In this document: piece by piece, positions 16,619 through 25,732 of the stretch
Position numbering within the stretch: the first letter of the stretch is position 1
Layout: each line of letters begins with the position of its first letter
From: CAZDUS01 sp964508705
GTDB taxonomy: Bacteria; Verrucomicrobiota; Kiritimatiellia; CAIKKV01; CAITUY01
DNA: 64,000 bases
Assembly (NCBI GenBank): GCA_964508705.1
Contig: CAZDUS010000005.1
Location: 1-64,000 of the forward strand
Direction: 5' to 3'
The notes under the pieces: generated by a model
What the model saw: the letters and a program-made list of their open reading frames with translations, nothing else
What the model was told of the DNA's origin: nothing
Database searches by the model: none
Program-made: the position numbers and the translations under genes

Positions 16619-18761
16619 AGTGGGAACGCGTTCAAGCCGATTGGCCGTGATCCAGACGCGCGCGGCGGTGGGACGGCTGTCCGGTCTATTGCCCAGGTTA
16701 CGGTTTGAGGTGTTGGAATGTTCATCGCCGGGGGATCGCGACAAAGGGATGGATTTGCGCGAGAGTCCGGGTGATTTTTTTACACGGGACCTGGATGAGG
16801 CGTTGTTGCGTGGTGAGATTGATCTGGCGGTCCACAGCGCCAAGGATATGCCTGATCCGATGCCTGTCGGACTGGAGTGGGTGTGGCTTCCATGGATTGA
16901 GGATTCCCGTGATGTATTGGTGTTGGGACGCGGGCGGCGTGTTGAAACCTTGGTCAAGCCCCGTGTGGCGGTCAGTAGTGAGCGGCGGGCGGCGTGGAGT
17001 CTTGCCCGGTGGCCGGATGCCCGGTTGTTGCCGGTACGAGGGACTATTGAGGAGCGGCTGGCGCAACTGGATGCGGGAACGTTTGATGTGATGATCATGG
17101 CGGCGGCGGCGTTGATCCGGCTGGGGCTTGAGGATCGGATTACGGAATGGATACCGGAGTCCGGCTTGCCGACGCCTGCTGGACAGGGTGCGTTGGGGAT
17201 GGCATTCAGAGTCGGTGATCCGGTTTGGACGAGGGTGAGGTCGCTGTTTATCAAGCCGGTTGTTTTTGTGGGGGCGGGTGCCGGCATGGCGGGCGCTTGC
17301 ACGGTGGATGGCGTGGAGGCGTTGCGGTCCTGCGAGGTGTGCATCCATGATGCATTGCTGGACCCGGCATTGCTGGACTTGTTGCCGCCGGGCGCTGAAC
17401 GGATTGAAGCTGGTAAACGCGGAGGCGCGGCGCAGAGTCCGCAGGAGCGCATTACCGAGATGATCCTGCGATATGCGCGAAGGGGGAGACGGGTGGTTCG
17501 GCTAAAGGGTGGTGATCCGGGGGTGTTCGGCAGGCTGGCGGAAGAGGCGGAGGCGTTGGAAGCGGCGGGGTTGCCGTTCCGGATTCTACCGGGCGTCAGC
17601 AGTCTCAATGCGGCGACGACAGGAACGGGGATTTTGTTGACGCGGCGCGAGGTGTCGTCGGGATTCTGCGCGATGACGGCAAGGGCGGCGTCCGGCAAGG
17701 TGGCCGATGTTTCCATGAGTGCGCGCGGGAAATTGACGGTGGTTTATTTCATGGGTGCGGGAGTTGCGGGTAGCCTGATGGCAGCGATGATGAAGGACGG
17801 GCAGCCGGCGGATAAGCCAGCGGTGGCGGTGTTTGGGGCAGGGACTGACGAGGAGATGGTGATCAGGGCGACCGTGGGCACGCTGGCTGAGCAGATAGGT
17901 GTTTCCGGATTGATGAGGTCGGCGGACGCGGGGAGTGGTGTGGATGCGATTCCGGATCAACCGGCGCTGATCATATGTGGTGAAGCGGCGGGGCATCGGT
18001 TGCAGGGTAACCATGGCGCCTTGCACGGGATGAGGATTCTTTTGACGGCAAGCGAGGGGTTGGGGTTGCGCGGAGCGCAAGCGGTTCGGGACTTTGGCGG
18101 GATTCCCATTCGCCGGCCCATGATCCGGGTGGCGCAGAGCGAGGGGCCCCATGAATGGCTGGGACGGCTGGGTGATGTGGAATGGATGGTGATCACATCG
18201 CCAGCGGCTGTTGATTGCCTGATGGATGTGCTGAGGGGCGCGGGTATGGATGTGCGTTGCCTGCCCAGGATCGTGGCGGCAGGTAGCGGGACGGCAATGC
18301 AGTTGGAGAAGTACGGGCTGCGGGCGGCGCTTGTTCCGGAATCGGATTATGGTGCTTGCGGGATTTTGGAGTGCGCGCGGAAGCATGTGGCGGCGGGGGC
18401 GCGGGTGTTGAGGGTGAGATCGGATCGCGCCGGGGCGGGATTGTCGGAAGCATTGCGCGGAATCGGATTGGTGGTTGAGGATGAGGTGATGTATCGGAAC
18501 GAGCCGGTGCGGTATGAGCGGTTACCATTGTTCGATGCGGTGTTGTTTGTGAGCGGGTCGGCTGTGGAGGCTTATGTGTCGGTATGTGGAGTTTCGTCGC
18601 TGACAGGCAAGATTGTGGCGGCGTTTCCGGGGTCGGCGGTGACGGCGCTGGGGAAGGCGGGAGTTGTTGTGGATATTGAAGCGGGTGAATCCCGCATGGA
18701 GACTTGTGTTCAGTCGTTGGCGTTGCATGAAGTGCGACGTTCTGTGGAGGAATCGGGATGA
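16593..18761 (+). CDS. HemC-CobA-HemD trifunctional fusion, HemC lacking domain 3
   Basis: The 722-aa protein has three parts. Residues 9-219 match porphobilinogen deaminase domains 1-2 (GTRSSRLAVIQT, HSAKDMPDPMP with catalytic Asp85, TPAGQGALGMAFR). The sequence then switches directly to uroporphyrinogen-III methyltransferase (221-470: RLKGGDPGVFGR, ILPGVSSLNAA, GKRGG), although the usual GPGDPxLLT reads GAGMAGACT. Residues 478-715 match uroporphyrinogen-III synthase (WMVITSPAAVDCL, IVAAGSGTAMQLE). The HemC third domain, about 90 residues carrying the dipyrromethane-binding Cys, is missing. Expected products run from porphobilinogen to precorrin-2. Whether the deaminase part works is open. 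Confidence 0.85.
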   Translation: MGKSCKAYKVGTRSSRLAVIQTRAAVGRLSGLLPRLRFEVLECSSPGDRDKGMDLRESPGDFFTRDLDEALLRGEIDLAVHSAKDMPDPMPVGLEWVWLPWIEDSRDVLVLGRGRRVETLVKPRVAVSSERRAAWSLARWPDARLLPVRGTIEERLAQLDAGTFDVMIMAAAALIRLGLEDRITEWIPESGLPTPAGQGALGMAFRVGDPVWTRVRSLFIKPVVFVGAGAGMAGACTVDGVEALRSCEVCIHDALLDPALLDLLPPGAERIEAGKRGGAAQSPQERITEMILRYARRGRRVVRLKGGDPGVFGRLAEEAEALEAAGLPFRILPGVSSLNAATTGTGILLTRREVSSGFCAMTARAASGKVADVSMSARGKLTVVYFMGAGVAGSLMAAMMKDGQPADKPAVAVFGAGTDEEMVIRATVGTLAEQIGVSGLMRSADAGSGVDAIPDQPALIICGEAAGHRLQGNHGALHGMRILLTASEGLGLRGAQAVRDFGGIPIRRPMIRVAQSEGPHEWLGRLGDVEWMVITSPAAVDCLMDVLRGAGMDVRCLPRIVAAGSGTAMQLEKYGLRAALVPESDYGACGILECARKHVAAGARVLRVRSDRAGAGLSEALRGIGLVVEDEVMYRNEPVRYERLPLFDAVLFVSGSAVEAYVSVCGVSSLTGKIVAAFPGSAVTALGKAGVVVDIEAGESRMETCVQSLALHEVRRSVEESG

Positions 18762-19744
18762 GTGAATATCCGGAGCGGAGAATGAGGCGATTGCGGCAGA
18801 GCGCCGGGGTGCGGCGTTTGTTCGAGGGCGAGATGCCGGGGCCGGGTCGGTTCCTGTGGCCGGTCTTTGTGGTGGAAGGGCAAGGGGTGCGGCAGGCGAT
18901 AGAGTCGATGCCGGGTCAGTATCGGCATAGTCCGGATCGGCTGGTGGAGGCGTTGGAACCGGTGGTGGCGATGGGGGTTGGCGGAGTTCTGGTGTTTGGG
19001 GTGGTGGAGGTGGGGAGGAAGGATGAAGGGGGGAAGGCGGCTTATGATCCGAACGGCGTCGTGGCGCAGGCGGTACGGCTGGTGAGGCGGCGGTTTCCGG
19101 GACTGGTTATTTTTACAGATGTGTGTTTATGCGGGTATACGAGTCATGGGCATTGCGGGCCGGTTGATAGCCGGGGGGTGGTGGATAATGACGTGACGGT
19201 GGCGACGTTGGGGCGCGTGGCGGTGGTGCATGGTGAGGCGGGCGCGACGGGTGTGGCGCCCAGCGCGATGATGGATGGGCAGGTGCGCGGGATCCGGCAG
19301 GCGCTGGATGGTGCGGGGTTGGATGAGACGCTGATCATGAGTTACTCGACAAAGTTCGCATCCAGTTTTTATGGGCCGTTCCGGCAGGCGGCGGGATCGA
19401 GTCCGGCGCATGGGGATCGGCGCGGGTATCAGGCGTCGTTTGCCGATCCCCGCCGGGCGTTGCTTGAGTCGGTGCTGGATGAAGCGGAGGGGGCGGACAT
19501 TTTGATGGTCAAGCCAGCGTTGTGTTATCTGGACATCATTGCCCGGTTGAGGGATCGAACAGAGTTGCCGCTGGCGGCGTATAACGTGAGCGGGGAATAT
19601 GCGATGGTGCAGGCGGCATTCGAGCGGGGGTGGGGTGAGTGGCGCGGCATGGTGCGGGAGAGTATGATAGCAATCGGGCGGGCTGGGGCGGATATTTTGA
19701 TTTCGCACTGGGCTGATCGGTATGACGAGTGGGCGAAGGAGTGA
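18758..19744 (+). CDS. hemB: delta-aminolevulinic acid dehydratase (porphobilinogen synthase)
   Basis: The 328-aa enzyme condenses two 5-aminolevulinate molecules to porphobilinogen in the cytoplasm. Family signatures are all present: FTDVCLCGYTSHGHCG with the zinc-type cysteine cluster, the first active-site lysine in SYSTKFASSFYGPFR, and the Schiff-base lysine in ADILMVKPALCYLD. Length matches the family (about 325-335). The ATG overlaps the stop of the HemC-CobA-HemD gene by 4 nt, and hemL follows 2 nt after its stop, so it is embedded in the siroheme operon. Confidence 0.95.
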   Translation: MSEYPERRMRRLRQSAGVRRLFEGEMPGPGRFLWPVFVVEGQGVRQAIESMPGQYRHSPDRLVEALEPVVAMGVGGVLVFGVVEVGRKDEGGKAAYDPNGVVAQAVRLVRRRFPGLVIFTDVCLCGYTSHGHCGPVDSRGVVDNDVTVATLGRVAVVHGEAGATGVAPSAMMDGQVRGIRQALDGAGLDETLIMSYSTKFASSFYGPFRQAAGSSPAHGDRRGYQASFADPRRALLESVLDEAEGADILMVKPALCYLDIIARLRDRTELPLAAYNVSGEYAMVQAAFERGWGEWRGMVRESMIAIGRAGADILISHWADRYDEWAKE

Positions 19745-19746
19745 AG

Positions 19747-21033
19747 ATGAGTGTCGAGAGCGGTGAGGCATTGTTTAAGCGAGCCTGCAGGGTGATACCC
19801 GGCGGGGTGAATAGTCCGGTCCGGTCGTTTCAGGCGGTTGGGGGGACCCCGGTGGCGTTTGAGAGAGGTGCCGGTGCGAGGGTGTTCACGACCGACGGGC
19901 GCGAGTTGGTCGATTATTGTTGCTCATGGGGGCCGCTGATTTTGGGTCATGCCCACCCGAGGGTGGTCGAGGCTGTGTGCCGTGCGGCGGCGGACGGGAT
20001 GAGCTTCGGGGCGAACACGAGGCGAGAGGTTGATTTTGCAGAGTGCCTGTGCCGATGCGTGCCATCGATGGACATGGTGCGCCTGGTTAATTCCGGGACG
20101 GAAGCGGTGATGACGGCATTGCGGATTGCGCGGGGAATGACGGGGCGGAGCAAGATACTCAAGTTCACGGGCGGCTATCACGGTCATGCCGATTATTTGC
20201 TGGTGGCGGCGGGGAGCGGATTGCTGACGGGGAATGTGGCGACGTCGGCGGGCATTTCGCCGGCGGTGTTGGAGGATGTCCTGCTGGCGCCGTATAATGA
20301 TTTGGCGGCGGTTGAAGCCTTGGTGCGAGCGCATGGAAACGATTTGTCGGCGATAGTTGTTGAGCCGGTGGCTGGGAATATGGGTCTGGTCAAACCGGTG
20401 GATGGATTCTTGCAGGGGTTACGGCGCGTGGCGGATACCTGCGGGGCGCTGTTGGTATTTGATGAAGTCATTACGGGGTTCCGTTTTGGGACGACGACGT
20501 ACGGGCAGATGGTGGGCGTGACACCTGACCTGACATGTTTGGGGAAGATCATTGGAGGAGGAATGCCGATAGGGGCGATAGGCGGGCGACGGGATGTGAT
20601 GGAGACTCTGGCGCCTGTAGGGAAGGTGTACCAAGCGGGGACCTTGAGCGGGAATCCTGTGGCGGTGGCGGCAGGACTGGCCACGCTGAAGGTGCTGTTG
20701 GAAGAAAATCCTTATCCGAAACTTCGTCAGTTGGGGCGGCAATTGGCGGATGGGTTAATGGCGGCGGCGACCCAGGCAGGGGTGATGGTGCAGTGTTCCA
20801 TGGAGGGAAGTTTATTTACTTTGTTTTTTTCTGATCAGTCGGTGACGGATTATGCGTCGGCGATGCGATGTGATGCGAAGGCGTTTGCCCGTTTTTTTCA
20901 TGCCATGTTGAAAGCCGGATTTTATTTGCCACCTGCACAGTTTGAGGTGGGTTTTGTATCGGTGGCGCATGAAGTGGCGGATGTGGATCGGTTTGTGGAG
21001 GCGGCGGGGCGGTATTTTAAAGGTGTTTCTTGA
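19747..21033 (+). CDS. hemL: glutamate-1-semialdehyde 2,1-aminomutase
   Basis: The 428-aa PLP enzyme converts glutamate-1-semialdehyde, the HemA product, to 5-aminolevulinate. It opens with the typical LFKRACRVIPGGVNSPVRSF. It has the GGYHGHADYLLVAAG region, the DEVITGFRF motif and the PLP lysine in TCLGKIIGGGMPIGA. Length is standard. It is the last gene of the block: the next gene, lon, has its own promoter. The ATG 2 nt after the hemB stop is chosen over upstream in-frame codons inside hemB. Confidence 0.95.
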   Translation: MSVESGEALFKRACRVIPGGVNSPVRSFQAVGGTPVAFERGAGARVFTTDGRELVDYCCSWGPLILGHAHPRVVEAVCRAAADGMSFGANTRREVDFAECLCRCVPSMDMVRLVNSGTEAVMTALRIARGMTGRSKILKFTGGYHGHADYLLVAAGSGLLTGNVATSAGISPAVLEDVLLAPYNDLAAVEALVRAHGNDLSAIVVEPVAGNMGLVKPVDGFLQGLRRVADTCGALLVFDEVITGFRFGTTTYGQMVGVTPDLTCLGKIIGGGMPIGAIGGRRDVMETLAPVGKVYQAGTLSGNPVAVAAGLATLKVLLEENPYPKLRQLGRQLADGLMAAATQAGVMVQCSMEGSLFTLFFSDQSVTDYASAMRCDAKAFARFFHAMLKAGFYLPPAQFEVGFVSVAHEVADVDRFVEAAGRYFKGVS

Positions 21034-21138
21034 TGCCGGTGGTTATTTGCAATGGGGTCAATTTATGGTTTCTGTCTGGCAAGCCGGCAGGGAACCCATA
21101 GCGTGATCAAATTACGGGTTCTGTTGGATGTGTTCTTG

Positions 21139-21167
21139 GTTGAAATCTTTAAACAGCTATCCATAAT
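21139..21167 (+). promoter_or_regulatory. lon promoter, sigma70-like with sigma32-like overlap
   Basis: TTGAAA (21140-21145) and CATAAT (21162-21167) are 16 nt apart, a good sigma70-type promoter. The same stretch also reads GTTGAAA-N14-TCCATAAT, resembling the heat-shock consensus CTTGAAA-N13-17-CCCCATnT. Both readings place the start about 15 nt before the lon ATG. Heat-shock control would suit Lon but is inference. Confidence 0.5.
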
Positions 21168-21188
21168 GGGGTCTCCTGAGAGAGTATT

Positions 21189-23633
21189 ATGGAGGCGCCA
21201 GTGGCTAATGATCCCAAAGCTGTTGAATCTGAACTGATCGGCAAGGAAGAGGGTGGAAAGTCCACGGAGAAGACAGTTATTCCCGCGCGGTATGTCTATC
21301 CGGATGTGTTGCCCTTGCTTCCTTTGCTAAGCCGCCCGCTGTTTCCCCGCATGATGGTGCCCCTGAGTGTTGAGGATGGCGCCCTCAAGGAAATGCTGGC
21401 CACGACGATGAAGTCTTCCACCAAGTTCGTCGGGCTGGTACTGGCCCGGGAGACAACCGGGGCGGAGGAGCGGCAAATACCACGCAAGGCGGAGGATATC
21501 CATAAAGTGGGTGTCATCGCCGAGGTTATTCAAGCGTCACAGGCAGGGGCAGAGGGGTCCATCCAGGTCATGTTGGGTGTGCTGGAGCGATTCAGGGTTG
21601 TCGATATTGTCTCGGAAACGCCTTATATCACTGCCCGTGTTCATTATGTGATTGAGACGGAGATGGCGGATAATGACGAGTTGAAGGCCTATTCCCTGTC
21701 CATCGTGACAGCGATGAAGGATTTGCTGCAACTCAACCCACTGTTCAAGGAGGAGCTGAATCTTTTCCTGAACCGGTCGAATATCCGGGAACCGGGGCGT
21801 CTGGCCGATTTCGCGGCGGCCATGACTACGGCCAGTGGCGGCGATCTACAGGAGGTGCTTGAGGCGTTCAGCATCCGCACCCGCATTGAGAAGGTCCTGC
21901 TCTTGTTGAAGCGGGAAATTGATATTTCGCGGATACAAGCCAAGATCAGCAAGCAGATTGAGGATAAGGTATCGAAGCAACAGAGGGATTTTTTCCTAAG
22001 GGAGCAACTCAAGGCGATCAAGAAGGAGTTGGGACTTATCAAGGAGGGGAAGGAGACGGAGATAGACGAGTTCAAGGAGCGGTTGACCAAGTTGACGCTT
22101 CCGTCCGAAGCCAAGGAGCGGATTGACGAGGAGCTGAACAAGCTTGGCATCATGGAGCCGCATTCGCCGGAGTTTGCCGTGAGCCGCAATTATGTGGACT
22201 GGCTTACGTCGCTTCCTTGGGGCGTTTTCAGCAAGGACAGTTATGACATCAAGAAGGCGGCATCGGTTCTGAACTCCGACCATTACGGGCTGGAGGATGT
22301 CAAAGATCGCATTTTGGAATTTCTTTCGGTGGGCATCCTGAAGGGGAATATTTCGGGGTCTATCATTTGTTTTGTGGGGCCGCCCGGAGTGGGGAAGACG
22401 TCAATAGGTCAATCGATTGCCAAGAGTGTGGGGCGCAAATTCTACCGGTTCTCGCTGGGCGGGATGCGTGATGAGGCGGAGATCAAGGGGCACCGTCGGA
22501 CCTACATCGGGGCGATGCCGGGGAAATTCCTGCAGGCGATCAAGGTTTGCAAGACCCAGAATCCGGTGATTATGCTCGACGAGGTGGACAAGATCGGGGC
22601 CAGTTACCAGGGTGACCCAGCGTCGGCGTTGCTGGAAGTGCTTGATCCGGAGCAGAATAAGGATTTCCTCGATCACTATCTGGATGTGCGGTTTGATTTG
22701 TCCAATGTTGTGTTTATCTGCACGGCTAACACGACGGACACGATCCCGGCTCCGTTGCTGGACCGGATGGAAGTGATCAAGCTGGCGGGATATATCCTTG
22801 AGGAAAAGGTGCAGATCGCCAAGCGGTATCTGATTCCCAAGCAGATGAAGGAACATGGGATTGAGTCGCGGCGTCTTGAGATTACGGATGCGGCGCTTGT
22901 GCAGATTATTGATGGGTACGCGAGGGAACCGGGAGTGAGGGGGCTCGAGAACCAGATTAAGAAGATTTGCCGGAAGGCGGCGAAACGGATGGTGGAGGGA
23001 AAGGAGGGGCGAGTGGCGGTGGGGATCAAGAACCTTCATTCATTCCTGGGTAAGCGGTTGTTCAGCGACAGTGATCCGTTCAAGAAACCGAGGCCAGGTG
23101 TGGTGATGGGGTTAGCCTGGACGAGTCTGGGTGGATCGACGTTGTATGTGGAAGCGACGAGGGTGGATTCAAAGAATCCGGGTTTCAAGCAGACGGGGCA
23201 GTTAGGGAGTGTGATGGTTGAGTCGTCGGAGATCGCCTATACCTATGTGAGGGCGTTTTTGAACGATGATCCCAAAGCGCGGGAATTCTTTGAGAAGCAT
23301 TTTGTGCATCTGCATGTGCCAGCGGGGGCGACGCCCAAGGATGGGCCGTCGGCGGGGATCACGATGGCGACAGCGTTATATTCGCTGGTGAAGAACAAGC
23401 CGGTTCGGGCGCATTATGCGATGACGGGTGAGCTTTCGTTGACCGGGTTTGTGTTGCCGATTGGCGGTTTGAAGGAGAAGACCATAGCCGCCAAGCGGGC
23501 CAAGGTGGTGGATTTGATTTTTCCGAAGGAGAACGAGAAGGACTACGAGGAGTTGCCGGCGCATATCCGGAAAGGGTTGCGTCCGCACTTTGTCCAGACC
23601 TTCCAGGATGTGGTGGATTTGTGTTTTCGATAG
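21189..23633 (+). CDS. lon: ATP-dependent protease Lon
   Basis: The 814-aa protein is a complete LonA. It has an N-terminal substrate-binding LON domain (about 35-235, LPLLPLLSRPLFPRMMVPL), a helical segment, the AAA+ module with Walker A GPPGVGKTS (about 397-405) and Walker B PVIMLDEVDKIG, and a C-terminal serine protease domain. The catalytic Ser721 lies in KDGPSAGIT and the partner lysine about 43 residues later in IGGLKEKT. It degrades misfolded and regulatory proteins in the cytoplasm. It has its own promoter and is separated from hemL by 155 nt; iorA begins 9 nt after its stop. Confidence 0.97.
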   Translation: MEAPVANDPKAVESELIGKEEGGKSTEKTVIPARYVYPDVLPLLPLLSRPLFPRMMVPLSVEDGALKEMLATTMKSSTKFVGLVLARETTGAEERQIPRKAEDIHKVGVIAEVIQASQAGAEGSIQVMLGVLERFRVVDIVSETPYITARVHYVIETEMADNDELKAYSLSIVTAMKDLLQLNPLFKEELNLFLNRSNIREPGRLADFAAAMTTASGGDLQEVLEAFSIRTRIEKVLLLLKREIDISRIQAKISKQIEDKVSKQQRDFFLREQLKAIKKELGLIKEGKETEIDEFKERLTKLTLPSEAKERIDEELNKLGIMEPHSPEFAVSRNYVDWLTSLPWGVFSKDSYDIKKAASVLNSDHYGLEDVKDRILEFLSVGILKGNISGSIICFVGPPGVGKTSIGQSIAKSVGRKFYRFSLGGMRDEAEIKGHRRTYIGAMPGKFLQAIKVCKTQNPVIMLDEVDKIGASYQGDPASALLEVLDPEQNKDFLDHYLDVRFDLSNVVFICTANTTDTIPAPLLDRMEVIKLAGYILEEKVQIAKRYLIPKQMKEHGIESRRLEITDAALVQIIDGYAREPGVRGLENQIKKICRKAAKRMVEGKEGRVAVGIKNLHSFLGKRLFSDSDPFKKPRPGVVMGLAWTSLGGSTLYVEATRVDSKNPGFKQTGQLGSVMVESSEIAYTYVRAFLNDDPKAREFFEKHFVHLHVPAGATPKDGPSAGITMATALYSLVKNKPVRAHYAMTGELSLTGFVLPIGGLKEKTIAAKRAKVVDLIFPKENEKDYEELPAHIRKGLRPHFVQTFQDVVDLCFR

Positions 23634-23642
23634 AAAGGATTT

Positions 23643-25244
23643 ATGGGCGAACGACGATTGTTAAGCGGGAATGAGGCGGTGGCGTTGGGTGCGTTGCATG
23701 CGGGGTGTGCGAGGGGAGTAGGATACCCGGGGACCCCATCAACGGAGATACTACAGAGCTACGACGCGATTGGCGGCGTTGCCGAGTGGGCTCCCAATGA
23801 GAAGGTGGCGGCGGAAGTGGCGTTGGGCGTGGCGTTTGCCGGGGCTTGGGCGCTGACGACCATGAAGCATGTGGGGTTGAATGTGGCGGCTGACGTGCTG
23901 TTTACGGCGGCGTACAGCGGGGTGCAGGGGGCGCTGGTGTTCGCGGTGGCGGATGATCCGGGATTGGCGTCCAGTCAGGACGAACAGGATACGCGGAGGT
24001 ACGGGATTGCCGCGGGGGTCCCCGTGATTGAGCCCGCGGATGCCCAGGAAGCCTACGACTATACGCGGCTCGCGTTTACGATTTCCGCGCGATGGAAGAT
24101 CCCCGTGATCCTGCGTTTGACGACGCGAGTGTCGCATACGACGTCGGTGGTGAAGGCGATTGATAAGGTGGAGACGCCGCCAGTTCCACATTTTGTGCGG
24201 GATATTCCGGGGCGAGTGATGATACCCGGTCACGCACGGATCAAGCACAAGGAACTGCGGGCCAAGTTGAACGAAATTCGTGAATGGTGCGAGACGGAGG
24301 GGCCAAATACGGTATTTCCCGGCGGCAAGGAACTGGGGATTGTCTCGGCGGGTGTGCCCTCGTTGCATGCACGGGAGGCGGCTCCGGAGGCGGCGATGTT
24401 GAAGCTGGGGATGACGTATCCTTTGCCGTTCAAGTTGATATTAGCCTTCTTGAAGGGACAGAAGCGGACTGTGGTTATCGAGGAGAACGATCCGTATCTG
24501 GTTGAGCAAATCCGGGCGGCGGGCGGGGATGTGCCGTGGAATCCCGAGGCCTACCGGATGGGTGAGTTGACGGTGGATCGTGTGAAACGGGTTTTGGTTG
24601 GCGATACAACGCCAGAGGCTCCGCCGCCGAAAGGGAAGCCTCCGAAATTGTGTACGGCCTGTCCGCACGGGTATGTCTTTGAAATCTTCAAGAAACACGA
24701 TTGCATCGTGGCGGGTGACATCGGCTGTTATACGCTGGCGGCCCTGCCGCCGTTGTCGGCGATGGACTCGCAGATCTGCATGGGTGCGAGCATTGGCGTC
24801 GGGCTTGGGCTCAGGCATGTCCTGCCTGAGAATGAGGCGCGACGCGTGGTGAGTGTGATTGGCGACAGCACGTTTATGCACAGCGGCCTTACCGGGCTGG
24901 CGGAGATGGTTTACAATCCACCGCCGACGGGGCATGTGCTGGTGATCCTGGATAATTTGACGACGGCGATGACGGGTCAGCAGGAGCATCCCGGGACGGG
25001 GCGGAAACTTGATCATACACCGACGAAGCGAATCATGATCGAGGATGTTGCGCGGGCGATGGGGGTTCCGACGGTGGTGGTGCTCGATCCGGTCAGGCAG
25101 ACCAAGGAATTCGAGGCGGAACTTCTCAAGGCGCTTAAAGACGATGGGATTACTGTGATCATCGGGCGACAACCGTGTCTTCTGGCAGCAGGACGAATCA
25201 GGGCATTGGAACAACAGCAGAGCGGGTGCGGAGGTGCAACGTGA
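23643..25244 (+). CDS. iorA: indolepyruvate ferredoxin oxidoreductase alpha subunit, short form
   Basis: The 533-aa protein matches IorA, which oxidatively decarboxylates aryl-pyruvates to aryl-acetyl-CoA. The N-terminal pyrimidine-binding part has GNEAVALGALHAGC and GYPGTPSTEI. The C-terminal TPP-binding part has CTACPHGYVFE, GDIGCYTL, GDSTFMHSGLTGL and DNLTTAMTGQQEHPGTG. Standard IorA proteins end with a ferredoxin domain carrying two 4Fe-4S clusters. Here the protein ends shortly after IIGRQPCLLAA, so that domain is absent and electrons must leave by another route or a separate ferredoxin. It is coupled to iorB by a 4-nt overlap. Confidence 0.85.
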   Translation: MGERRLLSGNEAVALGALHAGCARGVGYPGTPSTEILQSYDAIGGVAEWAPNEKVAAEVALGVAFAGAWALTTMKHVGLNVAADVLFTAAYSGVQGALVFAVADDPGLASSQDEQDTRRYGIAAGVPVIEPADAQEAYDYTRLAFTISARWKIPVILRLTTRVSHTTSVVKAIDKVETPPVPHFVRDIPGRVMIPGHARIKHKELRAKLNEIREWCETEGPNTVFPGGKELGIVSAGVPSLHAREAAPEAAMLKLGMTYPLPFKLILAFLKGQKRTVVIEENDPYLVEQIRAAGGDVPWNPEAYRMGELTVDRVKRVLVGDTTPEAPPPKGKPPKLCTACPHGYVFEIFKKHDCIVAGDIGCYTLAALPPLSAMDSQICMGASIGVGLGLRHVLPENEARRVVSVIGDSTFMHSGLTGLAEMVYNPPPTGHVLVILDNLTTAMTGQQEHPGTGRKLDHTPTKRIMIEDVARAMGVPTVVVLDPVRQTKEFEAELLKALKDDGITVIIGRQPCLLAAGRIRALEQQQSGCGGAT

Positions 25245-25732
25245 AGGCGGATCGGGTGTTGAATATCAAGATTGCAGGGTTGGGTGGCATGGGGATCCTG
25301 AAAAGTTCCGAGGTGCTGGCCGAGGTCTTGTTCAAGGCGGGGCATGATGTCAAGAAGGCCGAAGTGCATGGCATGAGCCAGCGCGGCGGATCGGTGGCGA
25401 GCGATTTGAGATTCGGACGAGAAGTGCTGAGCCCAATGATTCCGGAGGGCGAGACCGATTACCTGTTGCTTGTGGCGCCGGAGGTGGCGGATATCCACAA
25501 GACGGCGTTGCGTGCGGATGGGGTTACGATTAGCGCTGAGCAATTTAATGAGGTTCAACTGGCGAATCGGAAGAGCCTTAATATTGCCATGCTGGGCGCA
25601 TTGAGCCGGTATCTGAATATTCCCGAGGAACGCTGGATCGAGACGATTCGGGCGGTGTTTCCGGAGAAGCTATGGGCCGTCAATGAGGCGGCGTTCAAGG
25701 CGGGGAAAGCGGTTGCAGGGAGGAGTGTGTGA
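25241..25732 (+). CDS. iorB: indolepyruvate ferredoxin oxidoreductase beta subunit
   Basis: The 163-aa protein is the gamma-domain-type subunit of 2-oxoacid:ferredoxin oxidoreductases. Recognisable parts are KIAGLGGMGILKSSEVLAE and EVHGMSQRGGSVASDLRFG, both strongly conserved in IorB. It partners the preceding IorA. The GTG start is preferred because it overlaps the iorA stop (GTGA) and gives the usual N-terminus. Length is slightly below typical IorB (about 190). Confidence 0.88.
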   Translation: MKADRVLNIKIAGLGGMGILKSSEVLAEVLFKAGHDVKKAEVHGMSQRGGSVASDLRFGREVLSPMIPEGETDYLLLVAPEVADIHKTALRADGVTISAEQFNEVQLANRKSLNIAMLGALSRYLNIPEERWIETIRAVFPEKLWAVNEAAFKAGKAVAGRSV

